A DNA stretch of 62,000 nt from Gnetum montanum (Eukaryota; Streptophyta; Gnetopsida; Gnetales; Gnetaceae). Both the position numbers and the translations under genes were made by a program. Positions 24,195 to 35,970 of this stretch are shown in pieces. Below the pieces are notes generated by a model that saw only the letters and a program-made list of their open reading frames with translations, ran no database searches and was not told the origin of the DNA. Position 1 is the first letter of the stretch; every line of letters begins with the position of its first letter. The stretch spans positions 369,008 to 431,007 of the forward strand of contig MNCI01018059.1 in assembly GCA_015680685.1 (NCBI GenBank), given 5' to 3'.

Positions 24195-25570
24195 TTAGCA
24201 TAGGTGGCCATCTCCCCCACGAGTAAGATGGAAGGAGGAGATCCAAAATAGTGAGCATGGTTGTCCATCAAGAGAGGTAGCATGTGTACTAGCTATCCTA
24301 AGCTCCTGTAAAGGTTTGGTTTGTTGCATGTTGACCAAACATTTCTTATTTAGGCTCTTAGGTTTGTATATTGTCATGGCCCTTGAAGGAAAAGTTGCAT
24401 AAATAATATAAGGTCCTTCCCACAGTGTTTGAAATTTAGTACGTAGTGGCACATGTCTGGGATTCTAGTAAAGAACCTTATCTCCTGGCTAATATTTAAC
24501 TTTCCTGATTCTTAGGTCATGATGTTGTTTATTGAAGGCCTTGTGCAATTCATTTGATGACAGGGTAGCTAATCGATTTTCATCTAGCAAGTTAAGGGTT
24601 ACTAACCGTTGTTTTTGTGCTAGATCAAGGCCAAGGTTGAGGTTACATGTCATGGATAGTGTACGAAGCTCAGTTTGAATGGGAAGCATTGGTAATTTAC
24701 CATACACTAACTCATAGGGAGAGTAGCCTGTAGGGAGTTTCCATGTGGAGTAATATGCCCAAAGAGCATCATTCAGTTTAGTGCTCCAGTCTTGCCTAAA
24801 CTTGCTAATGGTTCTTGTCAATATCTTCGTAATCTCCCTATTGGTGACTTTTGTTTGACCATTCGCTTGGGGCTGATATGGTGTAGTCAATTTATGCTCA
24901 ACCCCTAAGCATTGCATTAATTTCTGAAAAGTTGCACCTATGAAGTGTGTATCATTATCTGAAATAAGTGCACGTGGCACACCAAACCTGTTTATGATTT
25001 GTTGTTGAACAAATCATGTAGCTATAGATGATGTACAATCTTTACCGGTAGCTACTTTGGCCCATTTTCCTAGGTAATCAATGGGAACAATAATATAAGC
25101 TTTTCCATTGGACATTGGTGTAATCGGCCCCATAAAATCAATTCCCCAAATGTCGAAGGATTCTAATGGTTAAATCCATTGTTGCGGACCCTTCATTCTA
25201 GCAGTCATTCCCCCATCACATTGACAGTGCACACAAGATTGGATGAAACGATGGGTGCCTTGAAATAAGGTAGGCCAATAATATCCTGCAAACAGCATCT
25301 TGATGGCTGTTCATCTCCTAGTGTAATGACCCCCACAAGGACCCTCATGAGCATCTTGGAGAACTCATAGTTGATCTATATTGGGAACACACCATCGAAC
25401 TAAGCCATCGAGACACACTTTGTAAAGTTGCCCATTGATCTCCATAAAGTACTTGGCTCGGTGAAGAAACTATTGTTTCTTCTTAAGGTTTAACTCTTGT
25501 GGTGTTTTTTGGGTGAGGAGATAGGTAAGAATGCTACTGTACCAATTTGTCTCTGTGGGTGATTGATTAT
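24195..25570 (-). pseudogene. integrase (element C), broken
   Basis: The core keeps GIDFMGP with the first catalytic Asp and ALISDNDTHF with the second. The third acidic position is K in ANGQTKVTNREI. A 163-codon open stretch (24980-24489) spans the second half of the core and the linker LPTGYSPYELVYGKLP. The C-terminal GPY/F module reads LWEGPYIIYATFPS (24452-24195). The zinc-binding region near 25340-25220 is recognisable but interrupted by stops. It is better preserved than in A. Elements of this type encode integrase as the last pol domain. Confidence 0.85.
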
Positions 25571-25599
25571 TCACTAAACTAGTAAAGAGGAATTCATCA

Positions 25600-26900
25600 A
25601 TGAAATGATCAAAAATTGGATACTCATCCTCTTTCTTGTCCAATCGCAACCGAGATAAATGATTAGCAGTACATTCTTGGTGCCCTTACAATCAATCATC
25701 ATTAAATTGAACTCTTATAAGATTACAAGCCATCATATGATACGAGGGTTTACCATTAGCTTATTCATGAGAAACCGGATTGCACTATGATCTTTATGTA
25801 TATATACTTTATATCCCAATACATAGTGCCTAAACTTTTCTAGTGCAAACACTATAGCCATTAATTCTTTCTCTGTGGTAGTGTAGTTAAGTTGTGAACC
25901 AGCGATACTTCTACTTGCATAGTGGATGTAATAAGGATGCTTCTGGTCATCTAACTATGTAGGTACAGCTCCTAAAGCATAGTTGGATGCATCAGTCATG
26001 ATATGGAATGTTTTGGACTAGTCAAGAGCTTGTAGAATGGGTGTTTCTACTAGCTTTTGTTTTAGAGTTTGGAAAGCTAATTCGCATTCCCTGGTCCACT
26101 TGAAAGGTACATTCTTTTTCATTAATTCTACTAATGGTTTAGCAACCTTCAAAAAGTTCTTTATAAATCTCCTATAGTAGCCAGTATGTCTAAGGAATGA
26201 TTGAATATCTTTGATAGTTTTTGATTGACAAGTAATTCCTTGGATATTTTTGCTTTTATTGGGGTTTACCTCTATCCCTGTGTGTGAGATTTTGTGCCCT
26301 AGTACTAAACCTTTTTGGACCATCAAATGGCCTTTCTACCAGTTGAGCCTCAAATTAATTTCTACCTATCTTTTTAACACTTGCTCCAATCAGTCCAAGG
26401 CTTGATCAAAGTTTGCTTCATAAGTGCAGAAGTCATTCTTAACAACCTCCATGCCATTCCCTATCTACTGTTGGAATATGCTTGGAACTAGTAGTTGAAA
26501 TGTTGTAGGGGAATTGCACAAGCCAAATGACATCTATTTGTATGCGAACATTCCCCTGGTCTTCTGGGGCTATTTATATTTGGTTATATTCACTATATCC
26601 ATCTAGAAAACTATAATAGTGTTGCCCTGTGATGGTGTCTAAGACTTGGTCGACAAATGGCAATGGAAAGTGATCTTTGAATGTTGCCATATTTAGTAGC
26701 CTAAAATCTATGCACACCCTCCAATTGCCTTCCTTTTTAGGCACAATAACTAAGGAGCTAACCCATTCGCTATTAGCAATCGGGTATATGGACCTAGCCT
26801 TGAGAAGTTGTTTGATTTCTTCCTTAACTACTTGCTTCAACCTAGGGTTCAATTTCCTCTATAGTTGTCTTCGAGGCTTCATGGAGGGGTCAATGTAAAT
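25600..26900 (-). pseudogene. reverse transcriptase and RNase H (element C), broken
   Basis: RT motifs SIYPIANSEWVSSLVIVPKK, RVCIDFRLLNMATFKDHF and YYSFLDGYSEYNQI are clear (26852-26574). About 30 bases are missing near 26555. The catalytic FMDD segment has decayed to VKND (near 26435). The thumb ([28 protein letters not shown]) runs to 26018. RNase H (25990-25640) shows KFRHYVLGYKVYI and NKLMV but has several stops. It cannot be active. Confidence 0.85.
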
Positions 26901-27179
26901 TCTATGTTAGCATATCCTACGATCTATTCCAGTTAATTCAGGATATGACCAAGCAAATGCTTTTGACCATTTATTTATTACCTTCAGTAGTTCTTCTTTT
27001 TGTTGAGGAGCAAGCTTAGCGTTGATAATTACCGATTTTTTGTTTTTAAGAAATATGTATTCCATATTGGTGGGCAATGGTTTCAGCTCAAAAGGATCCT
27101 ACTTAAATTTCTTAGGGATTTCCAACTTTCCCTAGTTGATATTTTCAAGGTTAAGACTTGGAAGTTGCTGATGAACTTG

Positions 27180-27680
27180 TTCTATACGCAATTACACCCT
27201 ATGTCATTATATGCGATGCATGGAACTTTTTTCTTCTCGATCTTTCCAAATGTATTTTTCTTTGATATTTTTAGGGAAAGATCACAGATTCCTAGGTGTG
27301 CATCGATGGTGCTTAGCCATGCTCTTCCCATTATGATTGGGAAGTCCCCCTTACCGTTGTTTACCTAAATCACTAGGAAATCAGCTGGGTATGACCACCC
27401 ACAAATAGTGGTAACAATGTCTTCCACCAGTCCCAATGGGATAGTGATGGATGGGTCAGCTAACTCTAGATGGATGTTGGTCTTTTTCAATGGAGGTAGG
27501 TTCCAGGCCTTCGACATTTCTTGAGAAATCAAGTTGACACCAAAACCTTAATCCAAAAGAGCCTTGCACGGTGCATTTCCAATGATTTGTAAGTATATTA
27601 AAGGACTCCCGAGAACAGAGAATTTCCTGGGAAGGTGGCCAGCTTTGATCCAATTAGTGATAGCATATGTTAGCATGACT
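27180..27680 (-). pseudogene. aspartic protease region (element C), broken
   Basis: The minus strand around 27600-27400 aligns with the protease of A and F, including CKALLD.GFGVNLIS, the Pro-Pro-Leu-Lys segment and VVTTICGWSYP. A TAA lies at the codon before the active-site Gly. Against A, about 230 bases between protease and RT are deleted near 27175, which removes the Cys-rich linker. Confidence 0.7.
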
Positions 27681-28905
27681 GTATGCGTTGAGTGTGGTGA
27701 TTGGGTTGAAGGTGGCTCCAAAGTTTTGATTAATACTAAGGTGTCTAAGGAACTAGCTGCTTATGATTGCAAGGGCTTGGTTGGACTATTGGTTCTAAAG
27801 AAAGGTCTTTTCTTCATGTGGTTGTTGGAACCAATATTAGGTTGAGAGTTAATAGCCCTTGTGGCATTATGTTGCTGTGGCTGGGTAGGGATTTCACCTT
27901 GCATCGCAAGAGAAGGTGGTAATGGAGCTATTGGTGGAAGAGATGCGGCCGAATGAGAAGGATGATATGCTTGCAGAATATTGCCTCTAGAAGAGGGAGC
28001 CCCATAATACTCGTGGACTTGGTAGTGAGGTTGAGGAGTGATGTGACCAATAGAGTCATGTGTGAAGATTGGCTGCTACATGTAATATCCATACGGGTTA
28101 GGTTGCCGATAAGGATACTGTTGCCTTGGTGGTGGCATTCCCCAAGATTGTGGGTGCTGCCACTATTGATATTGCTCAATTGGTTGTGGTGGAGTTCCAC
28201 TAGGATAATATGTTAAGGGTTGGTGGAACTACCTTGGGTTACCTTGAGGATAATGTAACCTTTGGGGTGTTTGCCTTTTGTTTAATTGTGGGCTAAGTGG
28301 ATACACCCTAGACTCTTGCATATGTGAGATTACATGGAAACATCCCTTAGGATGGTCATATTGACATATCTCACATCCACTATCATTGTCTATTTCTAAA
28401 TCCACAACCTCTTTAATGATGGCAATTTTTCCCTTACCCTTGTTACATGCATGTTTAGCTTCTCTCTTTTTTCTTTTTTCGCAATCACTAACTTGCTCTC
28501 TAGACTGCTCTACTATTTTAAGAACAGTTTAAAATCTATTCTCTAGGGAATCCCACATTTGGTCTACCTTTGCTAAGAATTCTGATATCATCTTTTGGAT
28601 AGGCAAAGTTTTCCTATTCACCATCTCTTTGAGTGGTGACTCTTCTTCATCCTCACAAAATCTTACTTCCCTCTTTTGGAGGGAAGGATATTAGTTATAT
28701 TGTTTTGCACTTTCCCTATTCCATAGCTCACCTTCTTCCTTACCAACTTGCTTCAATAGTCTTTGAATTTGATGGGACCTAAGCTCGGATAGTCTTCCTT
28801 GGGCATAAGTCCCAAGGGTTCTTGTCGTTTCATGCCTAAGCCCATCCATGAGATGGCACAGTTGATCCCTTTGTGAATAACCATGGCCAAGACAGTAGTG
28901 GAATG
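27680..28905 (-). pseudogene. gag, C-terminal two-thirds missing its start (element C)
   Basis: The minus strand keeps HGYSQRDQLCHLMDGLRHE (28880-28820), the Glu/Lys-rich linker, the zinc-knuckle-like CEICQYDHPKGC (about 28380-28345) and the Pro/Tyr/Gln-rich tail. The capsid domain and everything N-terminal to it are absent; the sequence breaks at 28905 and continues with + strand gag of another element. Gln-to-stop changes are frequent. Confidence 0.8.
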
Positions 28906-29931
28906 GTGCAATGATACTAAAATGCTAATGCCTTAAGAACATAAGATGGTATATACTCATTCAGATGGGTATGTGCCTAACTTCACCTTTATCTTGCATT
29001 AGGATGAACAACTATGATGGCAAGATATGAAGAGAAACATTGTAATGCCTCTCGATTAATCTGTGCCCAAGATGGTGCTCCAAACTCTTAGGAGGTTGGG
29101 CATCTAAGATCTTTAAGAAGAGTATGTTATGCATGACCATGACTACTAGGACTATCATCCCATTGAAACACAATGTAGGAGAGACCAACACTAGGAGAAG
29201 CACCATGAGACTATGAAGGGGAAACAATTCACTAATCCCTTATTCTTGCTCAACCAAAATGACAATGAGGATCCTCCCTTTAGGGGTTTTCAACATGAAG
29301 ATTCTTCACCCCTTGATGTTGGTGATGGGGGTTTGAACTTAAATATGTAGTTCACTATTAACAATTCAAGTTTAGGCAAAAGTAAAAGTTGAAGCAAGGG
29401 ATTGGGCACGCATCAGGACAACAAGAAAGCTAACAAACGTGGTTGTGACAAGCATAGAGGAGCTGGTAGACACCATGGTGGGAGCAGTCCTCCCTCTTTT
29501 CCCTCTTCATCTACATATTCTTCTTCCTCTTTTGGTTCTGACAAATGCTACTAAAAGAACAATCATGATGAAGATGAACAACAGGATAATAATGATCATT
29601 GGGCCCACCATGAATGAAGAGATAGTAGAGGACATTATAGGCATAATCAAAATAGTGATGATGATGAGCCTTTTCTTGCCACTCAAAGCATGCCAAATAT
29701 TGTAAAGGTAATAAAAATTTCAACTAGGCATGTGAAAGATAGTCAAATCAAGAAACTTGACATGAAAAATATCCCCAGATTTGAGGGGGGATATAACTCT
29801 AATCCACAAACACATTTTCAAGCCTTTCACTATGCATGTGCCTTACAAAATATTGAGAATGGTTGGTAGAAATTACAGATATTTCCTAGGACACTCATCA
29901 AGGAAGCAGAAAGCTAGTATCGATCCTTGGT
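28906..29931 (+). pseudogene. gag fragment X, E-type, + strand
   Basis: Aligns with E gag from codon ~9 (E 41697). It shows PNFTFILH*DEQL with a stop where E has Gln, then the Ser-rich segment (29440-29560), NIP.FEGGYNSNPQTHFQAFH and FPRTLIKEAES.YRS near 29900. It ends abruptly before the conserved RWSTML motif. On the left it joins C gag head-to-head; on the right 49 unassigned bases separate it from the 5' LTR of D. Its own LTRs are absent. Confidence 0.75.
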
Positions 29932-29980
29932 GTTACATCCCCATTCCCAAATGATGCTACTACTTAATGAAGATGGTGTC

Positions 29981-30992
29981 TGATGAGAGCAGTTACTCTA
30001 ATTATTAGAGTGGTTACTCTAGTGGTTACTCTAGCAGTTATTCTAATTATTAGAATGGTTACTCTAGCGGTTACTCTAATAGTTATTTTAATTGTTAGAG
30101 TGGTTACTCTAGTGGTTTCTCTAGTAGTTATTCTAATTATTAGAGAGGTTACTCTAGCAATTACTTTAGCAGTTATTCTAATTATTATAGTGGTTACTCT
30201 AATTATTAGAGTAGTTGCTCCCAAGCCTATAAATATAGTGTCCATGCACATAATTGGGAGGAAGTCTTTTAGCAATCAAGTAGCAAAACTCTTGTAGTTT
30301 GTTTGAAAGTTACAGTATTTTCCAAGTGCCCATAGTAGGAGGTCTAAGTATGGATGGATATTTATTTGAGTGTACCTAAGCACACCTTGTGTACAGCAAT
30401 AAAGATAAGCTCTTTGATTCATCCTTGCAACACTTGAGATTTGTTTTCTTACGCATTTCTTTTATTTTATTTTCTTATACATTTATTTTATTTTATTTTA
30501 TTTTATGCACTTTACATTTATGTTATTAGCACAATAATTCATTTTGATCAATTAAGCAAATCGTTAAATTACATAAGCACGACCACTTTGAGCATGCGTG
30601 TAATGCTTGGTAACCCAGTAACGATTAGTGTTTGGTAATCCTAGTAGTGTTGCACTAGTTCAGGATGTGTACAGCAAGTGGGAATAGATGATAGTGTTAG
30701 GATTAGTTAGAACTTAGTTAATGAGTAGTTAAGTTAAATTAGTCACTTAGTTACCTCTCTCCTTCCCTACTAGTGTAGGACATAAAAACATAAAAGCTAT
30801 AAAAATCATATGCCTCAAGCTTACTTAACCATACAATCGTGACATACAGGTAAGTTTGGGAAGACAACGATCAACCAACCCATCCTTATTCCACAACGGT
30901 GCATGAGCACTTAGTCCTTGGAATTCAACTAGATCAATCATGAAACACTCATATTTGTATGGTTGAGCATAGGGGTACCTCTTCGCTCATCA
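29981..30992 (+). repeat. 5' LTR of element D
   Basis: TGATGAG...CTCATCA, 1012 bases. The 45-bp U3 array is at 29987-30220, a TATA box CTATAAATATA at 30227-30237, AATAAA at 30398-30403, and an ATTTT-rich stretch at 30466-30510. The end GGGGTACCTCTTCGCTCATCA is followed by the PBS. Confidence 0.9.
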
Positions 30993-30993
30993 T

Positions 30994-31011
30994 TAGCACC
31001 GTTGTCAGGGA
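30994..31011 (+). other. primer-binding site (tRNA-Asp), element D
   Basis: TAGCACCGTTGTCAGGGA, one base after the LTR, compared with TGGCGCCGTTGCCGGGGA. All four differences are transitions. Confidence 0.88.
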
Positions 31012-31128
31012 CTTAGTTGTTTGTGCACTAACTAGAACATAGGAAATCATTCACATCACTGGAATGAACCCTTAGGGTTGGTTGAGAAAATAATAAACAA
31101 GAATACATTGCACACTAAATAGACAAGT

Positions 31129-33660
31129 ATGTCTCCTTCTTCGTATGAAAGCACCTCACTGCCTAGGTCTGAAATAGGAAACAGTTGGCAGTGTAATACA
31201 CATGACATTGATCTGCCAGTCTTTCAACAAGTTCGAGTGGTATATATTCATCCCAATGAGTATATACCAAACTTTACCTTTATCCTCCATCAAGATGAAC
31301 AACTGCGTTAGTGAGACTTAGAGGGTAACATAGTGTTACCTCTAGATTGTTCAGTCCCAAGCACGTTTCTTCATGCTCTCACATGAATTGGCATGCCACA
31401 CTTACATGCAGAATATGTTGTGCAAGACCATGACTCGAGAGAATACCGTTCCACGGAGGCACAACATCAAAGGGATTTGCAACAGGAGAGACATCATAAG
31501 TCTTTGAAGGGTAAGTGGTCCCAGGATGCCCCACATGTCTTAAGAAAAAATGAGGGTGGTGAACCTACCTTAGGCAATCGCCCACACAATAATGTTCCTC
31601 CCCTTGACTTTGGCCAAGGAGTTGTGTATCAAGACCTTAATTCCACTATTCATAACCCAGGATCTGATACCCATGAGCACAAAGGATCTAAAAAAGGGAC
31701 ATGAACTCATGATAAAGGTGGAAATTCTGATCGTAATCATGATCGGGGCCAAGACCGCAGAAGAGAAGGTAGCAGACACCATCATGGTGATGGTTCTCCT
31801 TCTTCTTCATCTTCATCATCTCCATCATCCTCTCCTTCAATATCCGAATGTGGTCATAAAGAAAAAGACCATGGGAATAAAGGTAGGCAAAGTGGAAGTC
31901 ATAGACAAAACAACTAGGAAAGGGGATGAGGGCACTCTAGAAAGTCACGACATGGAAGAAGGGAGAGTAGGGAACAACATAGACATCATAAATGCCATGG
32001 ATGGGATGATTACGATGAACCCCTTCTTGCTACTTGAAGTATGTTGGACATAACTAAGGTTGTTAGAATTCCAACAAGGCACCAGAAAGATAGTAGGATT
32101 AAGAGATTAGATATGAACAATATCCCATGATTTGAAGGGGGATACAACATTGATCCTCAAAATCACTTACAAGCATTCCATGATGCATGTGCCTTACAAA
32201 ACATAGAGAATGAATGGCAAAAACTTAAGTTGTTTCCACAGACATTAGTTAAAAAAGCAAAAAGCTAGTATCGGTCTTTAGAATTGGAATCCATTTATAG
32301 GTGGAGTACTATGTTAGAACTATTTAATGACAAGTACCAAATGTACTCCCGAGTGTCTAACTTGTGAAAGCAAATCCAAAGCTGGAAACAAAGAGGACAT
32401 GAACCCTTGGATGCTACCATGGGTTGATACTATGCACTGTTACATCATTGTCCTAGCCATGGTTATTCACAAAGGGATCAACTACACCATCTCATGGATG
32501 GGCTTAGGCATGAAACAAGAAGAACCCTTGGGACTTATGAACAAGGGAGACTATCCGATCTTAGGTACCATCAAATTCAAAGACTATTGGAGCAAGTTAC
32601 TAAGGAAGAAGATGAGCTACAAAAGAGAGAAAGTGTGGAAGAGTATAACCGAGATCCTTCCCTTTGAAAGAGGGGAGTAAGATTTTGTGAGGATGAAGAA
32701 GAGTCACCACTTGAAGAGATGGTGAATATGAAAACTTTGCCTATTCAAAAGATGACATAAGAAGTTTTGGAAAAGGTAAACCAAATGTGGGATTCCCTAG
32801 ACAATAAATTTTAAACTATTCTTAAAATAGTAGAGTCTAGAAAGCAAGGTAGTGAGAAAACAAAAGAGAGAGAAGCTAAACATGCACGTAGCAAGGATAA
32901 GGGCAAAGTTGCCATCATTAAAGAGGTTGTAGATTCAAAAACAAACAATGATAGTGGATGTGAGATATGTCAATATGACCATCCTAAAGGATGTTGCCCT
33001 ATAATCTCACATCTGCAGGAGTCTGGGGTATCTACACTCAACCCATGATTAACAAAAGGCAAACACCCCAAAGGTTACCTTATCCTCAAGGTAACCCAAG
33101 GTAGTTCCACCAACCCTTAACATATTATCCCAGTGGAACTCCACCATAAATGATTCAGCAATATCAATAGTGGTAGCACCCCACAATCATGGGGAATGCC
33201 ACCACCAAGGCAACAATATCCTTACCAGCAACCTAACTCATATGGATATTACGTGCAGCAGCTAATCTCCCCACGTGACTTTACTAGTCACGTCACTCCT
33301 CAACCTCACTACCAAGCCTACAAGTATTATGGGACTCCCTCTTCTAGAGGCGATATTCCGCAAGCATATCATCCTTCTCATCCGGTTGCATCTCTTGCAC
33401 CAATAGCACCACTACTACCTAATCCCATAATGTAAGGTGAAATCCCTACCCAGCCTTAGCAATGTAATGCCATAAGGGCTGTTAACTCTCAACCTACTAT
33501 TAGTTCTAACAACCACATGAAGAAAAGACCTTTCTTTAGAACCAACAATCCAACTAAGCCCTTGCAATCACAAGTGGCTGATTCCTTAGACACCTCAGTT
33601 TCAATCAAAGCATTAGATCCCCCTTCAACCTAATCACTGGACTCAACATATATGGTCATG
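31129..33660 (+). pseudogene. gag polyprotein (element D), broken
   Basis: MSPSSYES starts 118 bases after the PBS. Domain order as in A: PNEYIPNFTFILHQDEQL (31250-31305), where TAG and TGA then replace the Trp and Arg codons of a WRD motif; MPHLHAEYVVQDHD (31393); a His/Ser/Arg-rich segment (31690-31850); the capsid domain with NIP.FEGGYNIDPQNHLQAF (32120-32180); HEPLDATMG; a Glu/Lys linker; zinc-knuckle-like CEICQYDHPKGCC (about 32960-32997); and a Pro/Tyr/Gln tail with YPYQQPNSYGYYVQQ (33220-33260). Stops lie at several Gln positions, and the Ser-rich segment is crossed by alternative frames. Confidence 0.85.
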
Positions 33661-34270
33661 CTAACACATGTTGTCACTGATTAGATCAAAGCTAGCCACA
33701 TTTCCAAGAAATTATCTAATCCTAGGAGTCCTCTGATATACTTACAAATTCTTGGAAATGCACCATGCAAGGCTCTTTTGGATTCAAGTTTCGGTGTCAA
33801 CTTGATTTCTTAAGAAATGTACAAGGCTTGGAACCTACCTCCATTGAAAAAGAGCAACATCCATCTAGAGTTGGCTGACTAGTACATCACTATCTCATTA
33901 GAACTAGTGGAAGACATTGTAACCACTATTTGTGGGTGGTCATACCCAGCTGACTTCCTAGTGATTCAAGTAAACAACAGTAAGGGGGACTTTCCAATCA
34001 TAATGGGAAGAGTATGGCTAAGCACCATCGACACACACGTAGGAATCCGTGATCTTTGCCTAGAAATATAAAAGGAAAATACATTCAGAAAGATTGAGAA
34101 GAAGAAAGTTTCGTGCATGTCATATAGTGACACAGGGTGTAATTGCATGCAAAGGTCATGATTTGTGCAAAGTTTAGCATTGCCTGCATGCAATCAGTAT
34201 GTACAAGTGATTAACATACAAAGATGCTTGTATGCAGTAGCCACACAATAAGAAGACACCTAGTGGCTGA
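33660..34270 (+). pseudogene. aspartic protease and Cys-rich linker (element D), broken
   Basis: CKALLDSSFGVNLIS lies near 33770-33810 (Gly of DSG replaced by Ser), followed by a TAA in place of the next Gln. The strands LELVEDIVTTICGWSYPADF follow. The linker reads DTGCNCMQRS, PACNQY and RCLYAVATQ (34130-34250). Only some of F's Cys residues are kept. Confidence 0.75.
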
Positions 34271-35970
34271 TTGCTGATCAAGAAAGCAGTTCACTCATAT
34301 GCATGGAACCAATTGAGGGTTTGACTTGTGCATACATCAATAGCATAGACGCATTAGAGCAAGTCCACCATCAACTTCCAAGTCTTAACCTTGAAAATAT
34401 CAACTAGGGGAAGTTGGAAATCCCTAAGAAATTTAAGTATGAGCCCTTTGAGCTGAAACCATTGCCCACTGATATGGAATACACATTTCTTAAAAATGGA
34501 AAATCAGTAATTATCAATGCTAGGCTTGCTCCTCAATAGAAAGAAGAACTACTAAAGGTAATAGATAAATGGTTGAAAGCCTTCGCTTGGTCATATCCCA
34601 AATTAACTGGAATAGATCCTAGGATATGCCAACATAGAATTTACACTGACCCCTCCATGAAGCCTTGAAGACAACTGCAAAGGCAATTGAACCCTAAGCT
34701 AAAGCAAGTAGTTAAGGAAGAAATCAAATAGCTTCTCAAGGCTGGGTTCATATACCCCATTGCTGATAGCAAATGGGTTAGTCCCTTAGTTATTATGCCT
34801 AAAAAGGAAGGCAAATGGAGGATGTGCATAGATTTTAGGCTACTAAATATGGCAACATTCAAAGATCACTTTCCATTGCCATTTATCAACCAAGTCTTAA
34901 ACACCATCGTAGGGCATCGCTATTACAATTTTCTAAATAGATATAGCGGATATAACCAAATACAAATACCCCCAAAAGACCAAGCCAAGACTAACTTCAC
35001 TAGTCCTTGGGGAACATTCACATACAAACAGATGTTTTTTGGCTTGTGCAATGCCCCTACAACATTTCAATGACTAGTTCCAAGCATACTCCAATAGCAG
35101 ATAAGGAATGGCATGGAGGTCTTTACAGACGACTTCTCCACTTATGGAGCAAACTTTAATAAAGCCTTGGACCGGTTGGATTAAGATTTAAAAAAAGTCA
35201 TTTGATGGTCCAAGAAGGCATAGTACTATGACACAAAATCTCACACACAGGGATAGAGGTAGACCCCAAGAAAATCAGAATTATCCAAGGAATTACCCGT
35301 CAACCAGAAACTGTCAAAGATATTTGGTCATTCCTTGGACATACTGGCTACTATAGGAGATTTATTAAGAACTTTTCAAAGGTTGCCAAATCATTGGTGG
35401 AATTAATGAAAAAGGATGTACCTTTCGAGTGGACTAGGGAATGCGAATTAGCTTTCCAAACTCTGAAACAGAAGCTAGCAGAAACACCCATTCTACAAGC
35501 TCCTAACTAATCCAAACCATTCCATATCATGACTAACGCATCCAACTATGCTTTAGGAGCCATACTTACATAGTTAGATGACCAAAAGCATCCTTATTAC
35601 ATCCACTATGCAAGTAGAAGTATCGTTGGTGCACAACCTAACTACACTATCACAGAGAAAGAATTAATGGTTGTAGCGTTTACACTAGAAAAGTTTAGAT
35701 ATTATGTATTGGGATATTACATATATATACATACAGATCATAGTGCAATCTGGTTCCTCATGAATAAGCCAATGGTAAGCCCTCAAATCATATGATGGCT
35801 TGTAATCTTACAAGATTTTGATTTAACGATGATCGATCGCAAAGGAACCAAGAATGTAATTGTTGATCATTTATCTTGATTGCAATGGGGCAAAAAAGAG
35901 GATGAGTATCCAATTTCTGATCATTTCCCTGATGAATTCCTCTTTGCTGGTGTAGTAAATAATCAATCAC
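34270..35970 (+). pseudogene. reverse transcriptase and RNase H (element D), broken
   Basis: The pre-RT segment with KLTGIDPRICQHRIYTDP lies at 34600-34655. RT shows FIYPIADSKWVSPLVI, MCIDFRLLNMATFKDHFPLP (from 34825) and KTNFTSPWGTFTYKQM. The catalytic segment is VFTDDFSTYG (near 35120), with Met replaced by Thr but both Asp kept. About 50 bases between it and SHLMVQEGI are deleted (near 35185). Thumb [16 protein letters not shown] (35338-35385). RNase H spans about 35520-35880 with TNASNYALGAIL and IHTDHSAIWFLMNKP. Stops are at Gln/Arg/Trp codons. Confidence 0.87.

Larger units (their letters stand above)
16686..28905 (-). mobile_element. Ty3/gypsy element C, interrupted by B and truncated
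   Basis: Same family and orientation as A. The PPT and first ~150 bases of its 3' block lie at 16686-16853. Element B (16854-22445) interrupts it. The rest resumes at 22446 and runs through integrase, RNase H, RT, protease and gag to 28905, where it stops inside gag at a junction with + strand gag fragment X. Its own 5' LTR, PBS and gag N-terminus are absent. Internal deletions include the protease-RT linker near 27175 and about 30 bases of RT near 26555. Confidence 0.85.

Noticed and set aside
29987-30220. Possible CRISPR-like or satellite array
   Set aside because: Direct repeats without unique spacers, confined to LTR U3, in plant DNA.
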